From Dastarcus helophoroides (Eukaryota; Arthropoda; Insecta; Coleoptera; Bothrideridae): 64,000 nt of DNA. Shown piece after piece: positions 22,482-34,526 of this stretch. Position numbers and translations under genes: made by a program. Each line of letters starts with the position of its first letter. Position 1 is the stretch's first letter. The DNA lies in assembly GCA_028583605.1 (NCBI GenBank), contig CM053329.1, forward strand, positions 9,858,001-9,922,000, in the 5' to 3' direction. A model generated the notes under the pieces. That model did no database searches. It was not told the origin of the DNA and saw nothing but the letters and a program-made list of their open reading frames with translations.

Positions 22482-24144
22482 TTTATCGTCTTGAATCTGT
22501 CAAGTGGTGAAATTTGCAGACAGCGTATATAGCACATTACTATTTCAGTTTGTGACTGCAGACCTGTACAATTATGTTAGAGGAATATCATAAAAGGCAA
22601 ATTAATAATGGTTAATTTTATTATTAAATATTATGAACGCATGATTGACGGCATATTACAAGCGCATAATTAAAAATTCATGGTAGATTTCGCCGCCGGT
22701 CATAAGGAATCTAACCTGCACTTCTTTGTTTCAGCTGTGTACAATCCAGATGGGTATAAATTAACTGTATAGGCTGTTTTATTCAATTAACATTTTAAAT
22801 GTACACATATAAATTTTATCTATATTTTTATCGGTATCTAGAATAGACTGTTATTATTTCGATAGTTACACATGTGTAACTTGAGCGCTCTAAGATATTT
22901 TCAAAGGCCGAAGAATTTTAATAGCTAATTATATATTCCGAGATTCTAACCACCATTTTAATGGTATGACATATTTCGAGGGTTATTTCATACAGTTTAA
23001 AGAATCTGAATAAAGCAAACGTGTATCTAGCGGCCGATAGAAGAAAAACGCTTTTTTGAGATTCCCAGTAATGAAACCTAGATAGTAATCAGGCGCAATC
23101 TACTAAATAATGCGATGTTATCAGTATCAAAGATCGACTTGCGAGCAAACGCAAGTAACGATAACCATAAAGCTGATGATTTGAATTTACATTTCCCGGA
23201 GGTTTATTGTTTAACGTGTTTGGAGACTGCAATCTGAAAATTATCAAGCCACTTAAGGAAGATTTAAAAGCAGAATGTCGGGGGAGTGACAAATAGTTAT
23301 TTTACTGGCACGAGAGCAATCTCTGAAATGACGGGAAGCATGCCGTCATCAATATTTATCTAATTGTGCATCAAGATTATGCTATAAACATCACTTGGCA
23401 CGCTTATGTCATTTGATGCGTTTAGCATTCGTGATAAGCAGAAATTGTTGTACCCCATTCCAGGAATGACCAACAAGCAACAAGTCATAATATTTTATTC
23501 CATTGTCATTCGACCCTTTTACTAGTAAAAAAAAGTGAGCAGTTATGGGGACTGCCAGACAGAAGTGAAAACTTAAAACTGTGATATAACAGTGTTTTTT
23601 TTTAATTTTTAAATTGAAATATCAAAAATAAAAATTTCATAATTTGTATATTATTATTTCTAATTTTTATATCTTTTACATTTGTAAACGATCTAGTTTT
23701 TGATCTTGTCTACTTTAAGTTATTGCGTATTAAAAAACCTGTCACCCTATTTAAATTTTATATTTGCAGGGCAAATTTCAAGATATTTCAAAAAAATATG
23801 TTTTAAGTGTATCGGTATTTTGTGATTATGTAAACACTTCAATTCGAATTATCTCAATGTTGCAAATAATAAGTTACTACACTCTTCGTTGCATGAGTTG
23901 ATGTGCAAAATATGTAGAATTAACTTTAAAAATTTAAATTTATTAAAAAAATTTTACTTTTATGTATTTATCAACAAGTGCTTCTTAGGTAACTTTCCAA
24001 ACCACTTATACTTACAAAGAAATAGTTCACTCAGAAACATGAAAAGTATACAATAAACTTCGAACATAAAAAATAAAAAAAGTGTTATTAATAATTAACA
24101 CCCCTTAAAACCTCAGGTAAATTTAGGATATCTACTTTTGGTTT
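22482..24144. other. Unassigned, apparently non-repetitive sequence
   Basis: No transposase, RT or host protein domain is recognised in any frame. A 67-codon minus-strand frame (23089-23292) has no domain. Around 23600-24140 the sequence becomes more AT-rich. Confidence 0.35.
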
Positions 24145-27100
24145 TTCGATTTTATTTATTTAGCTTATGGCGCGGCGCGCATGCAACGTAGATACAGTAT
24201 GTATAGGTATATTGTACAATTTTGCCATTCTGGCGGGCAAATATTAAACTATTACATATTATTACTGCTAACAGATCCTAGGTCTGGTTTATAGGTCGAC
24301 GTCAAGTCTTGCGATCCATTCCAACGCCGGTTTTTCTGCCTTCAGGAAGTCAAGCCAATCTCCTGTGTAAATGCGTTGGGGGCAATTGCTGTGGATGTGC
24401 TGGATAGTCTGCCTCAGCGCACCACAGTTACATTCTGAGGATATTATTTTTCCTCATTTGTGGAGGGAGTCTGCACACCTGCCATGCCCGGTGCGCACTC
24501 TATTCAATGCCGACCAGATTCTACGGTTTAGGTCCATATCTGGGATATTGCAGTTGTAGCTTTCGAACCATCTGTGTAATGGCTCATTAGATCCAGTCCT
24601 GAGTCCACTGGATTTTTGAATCGAAGCCATCTCTTGATAGCTGTTCGGCAGCGCGTAATGGAGGCTTTCTGGACCTAATTCTGTCACGCGAGTGGTATGT
24701 CGTCGTGGACTGGGAGATCTGGGTTGACAGCGATCTTTTTGTGTTCGCGCATTAGTGCCTCTTTTCTCCGAAGCTCGGGAGACATCAGGTTACTTAATAC
24801 CGGTAGCCAGTGTAATGGTATGGCTTTAATTGTTCCACAGACTATCCTTATTGTGTTATTTAATTGTCTGCCAATTAGTTTGGCATGATGGTTATTGATC
24901 CAGTACAACAGGGGCACAGTACTCGGCGGTGGAGAACACTAGGGCGAGCGAGGATATATGCAAATTCGCAGCAGTTGCACCTCATGCCGTTCCGCAGAGT
25001 TTCTGGATAGTGTTGTTTCGGGTTCTTATTTTTGCGGCGGTATTTTCCAGGTGCTTTCGATACGTAAGAGTACGGTTCAGTGTGACACCCAAGTATTTGG
25101 GGTACTTGTTGTGGTTTAAGGAAGTACCTCCGAATTGGACATTTATTTAGCTGTTTGCCTGTTTGTTGTTGAGGAGGAATGTTGATGTCTCGGTTTTAGC
25201 TGGGTTAGGTTTGAGTCTCCATTTTCTGAAGTATGTGTGTAGTATTTGGAGGTCATTATTGATGGTTACTTCTGTTTTGGTGAGGGTTTTTTGTTTCGTG
25301 ACCAGGGCAATGTCATCTGCCTAGCAGTTTTTTTACCCTCTGTGGTTGGTATGTCAGATATATACAGATTGAATAGCAGTGGGGCCAGAACAGATTCATG
25401 TGGTAGGCCATTGTTAGTGAGCCTGATCTTGCTGATCTTTCCATCCATAATCACTCTGAAACATCTATTGCCAGGCATATTTTGTATTAAGAGGGTGGTT
25501 GCTTGATAGGGTATGATCCTTAGCAGCTTGCAGATTAACTTCTCCTCCCAGACAGTGTCGTAGGCCGCCGTTAGATCTAGAAACACCGCCGATATTTTTA
25601 AGTTTTGTTGGAAACCGGCCTCTATGTATGATGTTAATGCTAGTACTTGATCGAAGCAGCTGTGGCCGGGCCTGAATTCAGTTTGCTCAGCTGGGATGTG
25701 CTCCGAGATGGGGTCGCGTATCCTGTTATATATAAGGCGCTCGAGTAGTTTATTTGTGCTGCTAAGCAGAGCTATTGGTCTGCAGCTTCGGGGCCGATCT
25801 GCTGTTTTTCCTGCTTTCAGTAAGGCTAGGATCTTGGCTTCTTTGAACTCTTTTTGGAGATGGTTAGTCTTCAATATGTTCGAAAAGAATTTTGGCAGTC
25901 ACTTTACTCTTTTTTTTTCAGCATTTATAATAAACTCTGGGTGGACTTCATCAAACCCTAAGGCTTTCCCAGGTTTTATGTTTTTTATTGTGGTAGTGAC
26001 TTCTGCTTCAGTGTACAGCCTAGTGAGATCAGATTCTATATCTCTTTTTAGCGTTGTCAGCTCTCTTTTGACATCTATGGTGTGCTGTTTATCGGATGTG
26101 GCTCTTGATGATTCCACAATTTGGGGGAGTTTTTTTTTCACTGGAGCAGTTGATTCGCCGAGTTTACGCAGGAGACTTCATGCTTTTCTGCTTGATCGAA
26201 TAAAGTTCATCTGTTCCACGATGTCTGTCCATTGTTGTCTTCTGGCGGAGTCGAGACTGTGTAATAGGTCATCGGCGATTTCTGGGTCGCCATTTTCGGC
26301 GAAGTCGCCATAGAATTGCTCGCAGTGGTGGTTCCATCCTGGGATGTATTCCCTCCTGAAGCCTCTGGGGATGTGCTTTTTGGCCGTGGTGATAGCTGCT
26401 TTTTTAAATCGATAGTAATTCTTCGCCATTTATCTAGATCGGTGTGATATCCTCCCCAGTCAGCTTTCTGGAAGTTCCATCTGGATGGGGAAAATGACTT
26501 GACTATGGGTATTGAGAGACCGACATTCAGCATTATTGGTTCGTGCTGAGTATGTGGAAAGTTGGCAACGACCGTTCTTTGCCTGGGCGGTGGTTTGCCT
26601 TTGTTACTGGTTACGAAAAACAGATCCGGGATTGTAATCTCTTCTCCATGCGGCCGAGTGAAATGTTCCCCGTTCTTTAGCATTAAATATAAGTACATGT
26701 TGTTTCCTTCGGTCCATTCCAGGAGTCTTTCTGCACATTCGTTGTTCTGAGCATATCGCCACATCTCATGGTGGCTGTTAAAATCCCCAGCATAAGCGTT
26801 GGGTGTTCAAGACTAGGGAGGACTTCATCAGGCCAATGTTGATTTGGGGGTTTGTATTATTTATGATGTTCGTTTCGCCCACCTTTATATTTACCTTATG
26901 GATGTCATTTTTGAATGTGGCAGTAAGGAATTGGACATTCTCGATGCTATTGCGGAAGTATGTGGCGACGCTTTACGCCTGGTAATAAGTGGCTCCCACC
27001 AGTTCAAAACGTTGTATTCTGCCCCTCCTCTTGAAGTCGGTTTGCGAGACGGCATGAGTTTCCTGAAGTAGCACAACGTCGACGTTTTCGTCAAGCAGAA

Positions 27101-27350
27101 ATTTTGTGAAATAGTCGCATTTGGATCTGCTAATCCCTTCTATGTTTAGCTGGCAGACGCAGACTGATGGCCCGAGTTTCTTGGTCTTTGGGTTATGGTA
27201 CGAGCCGTTATCGAATTTTTCGTTTTTAGTTAACATGCCTACATTACCTGGAAATCCTTTGGATTGTCTGGCAGCCAGTTTTTTGTAGACTATTTAGTCG
27301 TGATGTGATCACGTTGCGTAGGGTGCACCGCGGGAAGGCTAGTCTACATT
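24145..27350 (-). mobile_element. Nearly full-length LINE (Jockey-like superfamily)
   Basis: Minus-strand non-LTR retrotransposon of about 3.2 kb. The protein starts near 27236 and ends at a TAA at 24291-24289. It is followed by a roughly 140-bp 3' UTR and a tail of AAATAAATAAAAT (about 24162-24150), the A-rich 3' end expected of target-primed insertion. About 100 bp of GC-richer sequence upstream of the protein (27240-27350) may be leader. No separate ORF1 was recognised, so the element may be slightly 5'-truncated. No RNase H is seen after RT. Confidence 0.85.
24289..27236 (-). pseudogene. LINE ORF2: endonuclease + reverse transcriptase, broken
   Basis: The apurinic-type endonuclease begins with VCQLNIEGISRSKCDYFTKF and VDVVLLQETHA (27236-26973) and continues in another frame with IPDLFFVTSNKG (26764-26207). 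The linker HIPRGFRREYIPGWNHHCEQ is at 26429-26178. RT follows as NIKPGKALGFDEVHPEFI (about 25985-25930) and CRPIALLSSTNKLLERLIYN, then EFRPGHSCFDQVLALTSYIE and AVFLDLTAAYDTVW (25874-25400). The catalytic box reads stop-ADDIALVT: the Tyr codon is TAG (25323-25321) and a frameshift precedes it. The C terminus (24917-24289) includes LNRVRTGHGRCADSLHK and a CG..RQTIQHIHSNCP cluster, ending ALEWIARLDVDL. At least four frame breaks plus the lost Tyr of YADD show that it cannot encode active RT. Confidence 0.88.
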
Positions 27351-27359
27351 GTTTTTCAA

Positions 27360-27985
27360 TTAAATTAAGTAAATGTTCAAAACATTTTTCCTTCATGTTT
27401 AAAAACGTTTACAATTGCCCAACAATTTTCTTTTTAAAGTTTCTAATTTATTAGTCTTCAACTACCTTTTCTATAACCGAGATCTCGCTCAATAATGTCT
27501 ATTTCTATATAAATAAACAGCTCTTGATATATAATATATTGCTTATCGTTTCTTTGTAATTATCACCTGAACAAGATTCCAACCTTAAACAAAAATCAAT
27601 TTCATAACACAAATAACCCCCAAAATTGACAGATCAAAAATGTAAACAAAAACATTAATAAGTTTGTAGTAGGTAAAAAGTAATGTCACTAGCAAGGAGA
27701 TATGTAGAGACCTTAAATTGTTGGTTCTTGTTTTGCACGAGGCGAGTCTTTATTGGCATTGTTCCGCTTATCTTGCACGATGCACTTTAAATTAACGCCT
27801 GCTGAAACTTTACCAGTGTTTTTTCTTTTCTAATATATCCAATTTGCTCTTACGGAGAGAATAGGAATAATAACAATCAAACTAAAACACAATTTAAACA
27901 ATTATAATATACACATTTTTATATATTAAATTTAATTTATTTAGTAGGGTTAGATTATCAGGTCAATTTAGTTTTCAAAAGTGCA
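27360..27985. other. Unassigned AT-rich sequence
   Basis: No domain or repeat end recognised. Frequent stops in all frames. Confidence 0.35.
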
Positions 27986-27986
27986 A

Positions 27987-28076
27987 GCTGGAGTGGTCCA
28001 GTAGTCTAGAATAAATGCTTCGTTTTTGTGTGGCGGGGTCCGAGTTCAAACCTCGCTGCCGATATTGCGTTTTTTA
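27987..28076 (+). ncRNA. tRNA-like Pol III unit (SINE head or tRNA pseudogene)
   Basis: TGGTCCAGTAG (27994-28004) fits the A-box consensus of an internal Pol III promoter and GTTCAAACC (28044-28052) fits the B box, at tRNA-like spacing. A T-arm can be drawn (CCGAG/CTCGC around TTCAAAC, four of five pairs), and a run of six Ts follows at about 28070. The acceptor and D stems pair poorly, so this is not a working tRNA. It is more likely the head of a tRNA-derived SINE or a decayed tRNA gene. I cannot find a second copy in the window. Confidence 0.4.
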
Positions 28077-28249
28077 TAATTCTATTGCGGGATCTGTTCA
28101 TAGTTATATGTACCTACGAGACATAAGAGTATGTTGGTAGTTCAAATAGGCGTTATTGGTAACGCGACACTGTTCGTTTGTCCCCTATCTTTAGTCGCTC
28201 AACGCGCCTAAAGAGGTTTTCACTTCAAAAATGTTAGCGACCCCCTGAA

Positions 28250-28789
28250 TAGGCTTGAAATTAGATAAGGACCCTCTAAAAAATTGTTCTTTCATTTCTT
28301 TTATTTTAATTTTAATATCAAAACTTCAATTTTTACCTCGATATTTAGACTTTTTCTTGAGATTGGAACTTTTGGAAAATGCTGAATTTAATTTTCAATT
28401 GTGACTTGAATCTTAAAATGTCGAAATGTGGCCTTTCTTTATTCATAATCCCATTTTTTTGACATTTTGACTTTAACCCCGAAATTTCTCCATTAAGTTT
28501 AGCTCAAAAGTCTGATTTGTTCTTGACACTTCGACTTGTAATCTCCAAAGTTCGAATTAAAGCTGGAAATTTTGTAATTTTTTTGGGGGATTTTAAAAAC
28601 GAAGTTGAAAGTTTGAATTTTATAATCAAAAATGTCGACGAAAATGTGGATAAAATTATAAATTACAATTGTAAATTCAAAATTTGAGAGAAAAAAATAA
28701 AAAATTTCACAAAATTCGAATTTTTCATCAAAATATTAAAATTTGTAGTTTAAATTTAAAATTCCAAAATTTTAAACATTTCAAATTTT
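28250..28789. repeat. Degenerate A/T-rich array
   Basis: Irregular succession of words such as TTTTGACATTTTGACTTT and CGAAATTTC without a fixed period, like the arrays at 31.5-33.9 and 54.5-57.0 kb. No coding domain is visible. Confidence 0.5.
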
Positions 28790-29305
28790 TCTCCAGAAAT
28801 ATGTTGAGGCCCCATTTAACGTATTCGTCTTTTGATTTTCTTATCATGGAATCGATGTCTTCTTCGTCAGATACTATAAGCATTTGGTCATCAGCAAAGA
28901 AGGGAGTTTTAAGGCAATAGTTTCCATAAGGATTCCCATTCCCTCAATTTTCCTTCTTCAGTCATTCAAAGCCTCTTGTATATATAACTTGAATAAAGTA
29001 GGTAACAAATTGCACCCTTGTCTCAATCCCTTTGATATTGGAAAACGGTGGGAAACAACATTTTCAAGGGTGACTATACTCTTTGCGTTTCGATGCATGT
29101 TCCAAATTTAGACCGATATTCGTCAATATTTCAAAAAAAAGGTTTTTTTAAGGGTACCGTGTTGAATGCCTTCTCCAAATCAATGATAAGTATGTGGATA
29201 GATTTTCTAGTGATTCTTTTTTTAGCTATTTGTTGTAAAACAAATATATTGTCGACACACAATCTTCTAGCACGAAACCCATCTTGTTCCTCTATCTAAT
29301 CCAAA
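28790..29305 (-). pseudogene. LINE reverse transcriptase fragment
   Basis: Reading from 29305 down, the minus strand gives EEQDGFRARRLCVDNIFVLQ, then KSIHILIIDLEKAFNTVP (RT block with the first catalytic Asp) and, after a frame break, GIETRVQFVTYFIQ. Further on is TPFFADDQMLIVSDEEDIDS, the FADD catalytic box, followed by EYVKWGLNI. This is the palm and thumb part of a non-LTR RT. The FADDQ form with DEEDI and Y.KWGL is common in insect LINEs and differs from the RT at 24-27 kb. Both ends are missing. Confidence 0.82.
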
Positions 29306-29309
29306 ATTC

Positions 29310-31378
29310 TTTTTATAAGCAGCGAATTTAAAGGAAAGACATTTGATAAATATCAATTAGAATTTTAATTATTATGGATTTATTTGGAGGAGAAAAAATA
29401 ATGTCGGAAGTTCAACAAAAAATACTGGCCTATTATAAGGGTTTAGAGTAGCGACCCTTCAAGTCTAAAGAAACACTTAACCTCTTTTCAAGACCCGCAG
29501 CAATATTTATTAGCAGCGTTCTGGAGTATCTATTTTGTAAATCTTTTTCCGATGCGCTTCCTGAAATTATCTGATATTGAAGTGGGTCAAAAGCAATTTC
29601 CATTAAAATATCCTTATAAAAAATCAGCTTAATACACTTTGAATTTTTTTTTAATATCAGCTTACAGTTTTAACAAGAGTTTTAAAAAATAGCCTGAAAT
29701 AACAAAAAACTTCAATGGGGGCCCCACTCTATTCAATGAAAAGCCGAAAATGACACTGAGAGCTGCCTCTGCCCATCCTTGAATTAAGCATTCAATGTAA
29801 TCAATAAAAAATAATTTTATTAGATCCGCTGAACATTTTTAATTTTCTACATCCAGGCTGTAGAACAAACTACATTTTAGCACACTTCCGATATGTTTGG
29901 TCGTTTTCGTTCTGGACCAATTGTCCGCTTCGTTAGGAAAAAGTCTTGTCTGATCAAAAAGTTCGTTCATTCGTTTCATTGCTCAAGCTTGTTGGTTTTA
30001 ATTCCTCCAGACATCAATATTCAGGCGGTAATGTAAATGATGATATGTAATAAATTAAGTGAGTTTGTACAAGCAATGAGATGCTGGTAGAGGATTTCAT
30101 AAGATTCCGTCGTGTCTGATGCATGAGTAGATACAATGATATTTATAAACCGTCATATACCAGTACGGTTTCCCCCTGTAATTATTCTTGTTTTTAATAA
30201 CAGCATCTCCGAGATATAGGTAATGAATGACTGAAAGGGCGGTCTGGGGCCGTTCTTCTTAATTAATTACTACGAGAGTGAGCCCGACCGAACCGAGTTT
30301 GCGGCTGTATCTCGTTTTTTAATGATTCTATTAATATTTTTACCAACGAATGCTGTCAGAGGTCTTGTAGAGAATTTATTGGATCATTTTGTTGACGTTT
30401 AACAAGCCAAATAATTTTAGAATCTGTTGGATGGAATCTCCCTAACGGTTTCTACCTAAAGCGCAACTACTTTGATAGAGAAATAATAAAATTTGTAAAA
30501 GGAGAGTAAATTGTTGACTTGTGCCTTAATACCTAGTGAATATCACAATAGTAATTGTGAATTTAATTGTTTGTATTTAGTTATCACAAGATTGAGTGTA
30601 AATTGAACAAGTATGCCTCAAATCTCGTTTTGTAAAGGTTTATTAGCGGTTCACTAATGCACGGTATTGGCAGTGGATATTCAATAACCGTACACGTTAT
30701 ATGAGTACAAATCCGAGCACAATTCAAGAATGATGTCCAAAGTAGTACAATTTAAACCAAATAACTTAAGACTATAAAATTAATTATCCTACCGACTGCG
30801 CCACCTATATTTTTTACCCAAAACAATATATTTTAAAAAGAAAACTTTACTTTAATTGGATTAGATTAAAAAAATGCTATTCAAGTTTTGATAGCTTCAT
30901 TTAATAGACTTAATTACAATCGTATTTATTTTATTTGCAATTTTATTTGGATTCACTTTTTCCTTTTAAAAACTGTTGCTTTCGGCTGGAAATCACAATT
31001 GGCATATCGTAGGGAACTGGCATTAATTCTAGTGGTTTTATACAGATTTTTCTTGACATTCCTTTGAGAGCGGATTATATGCAACTTGCATAAGCATGCA
31101 TATTTTGCATATTTTTGAGCTGCTGGCATATTTTTAAAAAAATTTTGGTTCAATGAGCATTACAATAGGATTGTTATCAAAATTACGACGCCGGCTGATG
31201 GAAGTCCAGTTCCGAGACTGCTTATAAGTCATTAATCAACAATCTAAAGATTTTAAAATAAACAATGCTTGTTATTAGCAGGTATTCGTATCTTCTATCC
31301 GATAATTTTAACACTTGCATTTTGTCTTTCATTATATTTAAATCCTATAGTAGTACAATAATGTCTAGTATGGAATAT
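29310..31378. other. Unassigned sequence
   Basis: No domain recognised. Near 31065 the word GAGAGCGGATTATATGCAA is followed by ATGCATATTTTGCATATTT. The same word appears at 40867, 54374 and (inverted) 59728, so it marks an end or internal part of a repeat family. The 66-codon minus-strand frame at 30953-31153 has no domain. Confidence 0.4.
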
Positions 31379-31467
31379 ATACAGGGTGAGTCAGAAAGAA
31401 TGAGCCAACGCTCAACTGGAAATACTAGACACAAAAATATTACGATAGATCTCAATATGCCTTATAC

Positions 31468-34019
31468 CAGCGGTAGACAAATTTTTAAACCGATAGAGCC
31501 AGTCGCAATAAAAAAAATAATTTCGTAAATTTCAAAGAGCCACACATTTTTATTTCTTCTTTTACATTTTATTTCAAAATTAAATCAGATCAATCAGGCA
31601 AAATATGGGACAGAGAGATACTTCTCTGACTCATGTAGATAAATAAAAATAAATTCAACCTAAAAGACTTTTTATTTCTCAAAATTTAGACCTTTACGTC
31701 AAAATTTACCTTTTTTTTTCGCAATTTCGACTTCTTTAACTCTTCTCTATATTAGTCTTCTTTTTTAATATCTATTTCCTTCCTAAGATTAGACTTACTC
31801 CAAATCTTTCTTTCTTCTCAAAACTCGACAATTTGTGAAAATGATTACTTTTTTCTAATTCGACTTACTGGAAGATTCAACTTATTTTTCAAAAATTCAT
31901 CTTTTGTTGGTTTTTTAGTAAAGAGGTAAAAATTTGAAATAATTGGAGATGTTAAGTAAAATAGTTTTTAAAGATCTCGATCTTTTTTTCAAAGTTTTCT
32001 TTTTTCGAAATTTGGATCTACTTTCAAATTTCACTTTTTTCCAAAATTACATTTTTTCGATTTTTTCTAAATTGTGACTTTTTTCTAGAATTTTCTACAT
32101 TTTTAAAAATTCGTCTTTTTACCAAATGTTGGCATTTTCCCCAAAATTGACTTTTACTAAACGTTTAAACTTTGGACTTTTTACGCAAAATTCCTTTTTG
32201 TTTTCGAAATTTCGATTTCTAAAATTCGACATTTTATTGTTTTTGCAAATTGTGATTTTTTCGACAAAATTTATCAACATATTTTTAAAATGTTTGACTT
32301 AATTTCAAAATTTGACTATTTCTGGGAAATTTTGACCTTCAACACCCCAACATTTTTCTCGAAATTTCTATATATATTTTTTAAATTCGTTCGTTTTTCA
32401 AATTTAGGCAATTTGCCCAAGTATTAACTTTTATTAAACATTTAAACTTTTATTTATTTTCTACAAATTTGGACTTGTTTCGCTAAATTCGGTTTTTTTC
32501 GAAATTATAACTTAAAATTAGACATTTTATTGTTTTTGCAAGCTGCGATTTCTTTGACAAAATTTGTCAATTTTCAAAATCTTTCAAAATTTGATTTTTT
32601 TTCTTAAAATTTAACCTTTATTTAAATTTCAACAGTTTTCTCAAAACTGAAAGTTGTATCAACATTGTCTTTTCTTTCAAAACTTATCAATTCTAACAAA
32701 ATTCTAATTTTTCTGAATATTTGGAATTTTTTTAAGTCGTGTTGTTCTCGAAATTGCAATTTTATCCTCAAAATTTAACTTTCTTTAGAAAAATGCAATT
32801 ATTTTATTTTCTTCTTTGAAAAATTTCGACTTCTGAAAAAGTTGTACAATTTTTGTAAGATTTTGATTTTTACAATTTTTAACAAAATTTAAATTTGTCT
32901 AAACAGTTTAGGTTTTAAATTTGTTTTGCAAATTTCAATCTATTGTTAAAATTTAGTCTTTTTTCAAAGATTTTGCTTTTTTTGGAAACTTTTGACAAAT
33001 TCATTTTTTTTAGAAATCTCTTTTTTCACAATTAAGCCTTTCTAGAAATCTCAAGCTTAATTTCGACGAAACTTATTTATATTCAAATCTCAAAATTTGA
33101 TTTTTTCTTAAAAATTGGCTTTCCTTGAAAAATGTTGACCATCAATACTTTTCTTAAAACTGAAAGTTTTATCCATATTCTCTTTTCTTTTGAAATTATT
33201 TTACCAATTTTCTGAAAATTCGAATTTATCAGAAAACTTGGATTTTTTTAATCGTCTTGTTCTCGATATTTTAAATTTCTTCTCAAAATTTTTTGTGGAA
33301 ATTTCGTCTTCCCTGAAAAACTTCGACTTTTTAAAGTTTGATTATTTTTTTTTAAGCTTTCTGTTTATTTTTACAATTTATCTTTCTGATATTTTATAGT
33401 TTTTCAAAAAATTTAAATTTGTCTAAAAATTTCAGGTTTTTAATTTGTTCTGTCGGTTTTTATTGTCAAAATTCGATTCTTTATTTCTTAAATTTTACTT
33501 TTATTTGAGAACTGAATTTCTAAATTTTTCGAAGTCCCTTTTTCTCAATTTTTGCGAAAGCTCTTTCTATTTCTGAAAATTCGCCTTTTCCTGAAAATTT
33601 CTGCTTTTATTTCGATATTTGCTTTTTCTGTTAATTTAGATTTTTTTTCTCACAAAAATAATTCAACTTTTTTTCACGAAATTTCAAGGCTGTAGAAAAT
33701 TTACAAATAAAAAAGTAAAAATCATGAGAAAAATATTTTTTACAAATTTCGACTCCTCAAATTGATTTTTTTTTCTAGAAATTTCAAATTTTATGTGTTT
33801 TCCAAAATGCTAATACAAATTAAGCAAAAATTTCGGAAAAATACTTCTTAAAATTTTAGCAAAACGTAAAAATTTCTAGAAAAATATTTTTGGAAACTTC
33901 GACTTCTGTAGGTCACTTGTTCAATAAGTACTCATTTTCTGAGTGTCCGTCCATTCCAGCTTTTTAGGAGAATTTAAAGAGCCGCATGCGGCTCGCGAGA
34001 CGCCGTTTGCCGACCCCTC
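31468..34019. mobile_element. Non-autonomous hAT element filled with T-rich array
   Basis: The boundaries are CAGCGGTAGACAAATTTTT at 31468 and TTTGCCGACCCCTC ending 34019. These are inverted, imperfect versions of a typical hAT end (consensus like CAGGGGTCGGCAAA). It is flanked by a perfect 8-bp duplication CCTTATAC (31460-31467 and 34020-34027). Near the right end, GAGCCGCATGCGGCTCGCGAG (33979-33999, given here as 21 bases split GAGCCGCATGCGGCTC plus GCGAG) is also typical of hAT termini. Removing the insertion restores the arm of the surrounding foldback element. The interior (31545-33930) has no coding domain and consists of the T-rich degenerate array described separately. Confidence 0.8.
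31640..33930. repeat. T-rich degenerate array
   Basis: Over 2.2 kb of irregularly repeated words built from a T run, then CAAAATTT or CGAAATTTCGAC or GAAAATT, then another T run; spacing between the CGAC-like words is roughly 20-35 bp and never constant. The plus strand is strongly pyrimidine-rich until about 33690, after which A-rich words appear. It is not a simple microsatellite or a clean satellite. Confidence 0.7.
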
Positions 34020-34526
34020 CCTTATACCAATGTGGCTGGTTTACGAGATACAGGGCGTTCAAAATTTAAATTTTTTTCAATAACTGAGAGAGTTTTAATG
34101 ATTTAAATATAAAAATTAAAAGTTTGATGTTTTTTAGTGTAAGCATTACAAATTTCTCCTAGAGGGCGCTAGATTCGCCATATTATTTGTGTAAATTAAT
34201 ACATATTTTTTTTTGTATGTTGAGTTACGCTTAAAATAAATAAAGAATATAAAAGAACGATTCATTCTACAAAGAAAAGGTACTCTTGTTTCAGTCGTAT
34301 AAAACTATCGATTTTTAAGATATTTGCATTTAAAAGTTTAAATGTGTTTTTTTACGATTTTTTAAGGCGCAGTTATTATGATATTTTTTTAAATTTAAAG
34401 AAATTAATTTTTTAGAAATAATTAAGGAGTTGCGGCAAATAATTCAAAAAGCCGCAAATACATTTAAAAATAATATGGAATTTTGATTTTGACATTTAAG
34501 AAAGTGATAAAGTGAAATTTAAAATA

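Noticed and set aside
25696..26313. 205-codon plus-strand frame
   Set aside because: Antisense to the LINE RT and linker on the minus strand.
27987..28076. Functional tRNA gene
   Set aside because: The acceptor stem pairs at fewer than half its positions and the D stem is poor, so only the promoter boxes are supported.
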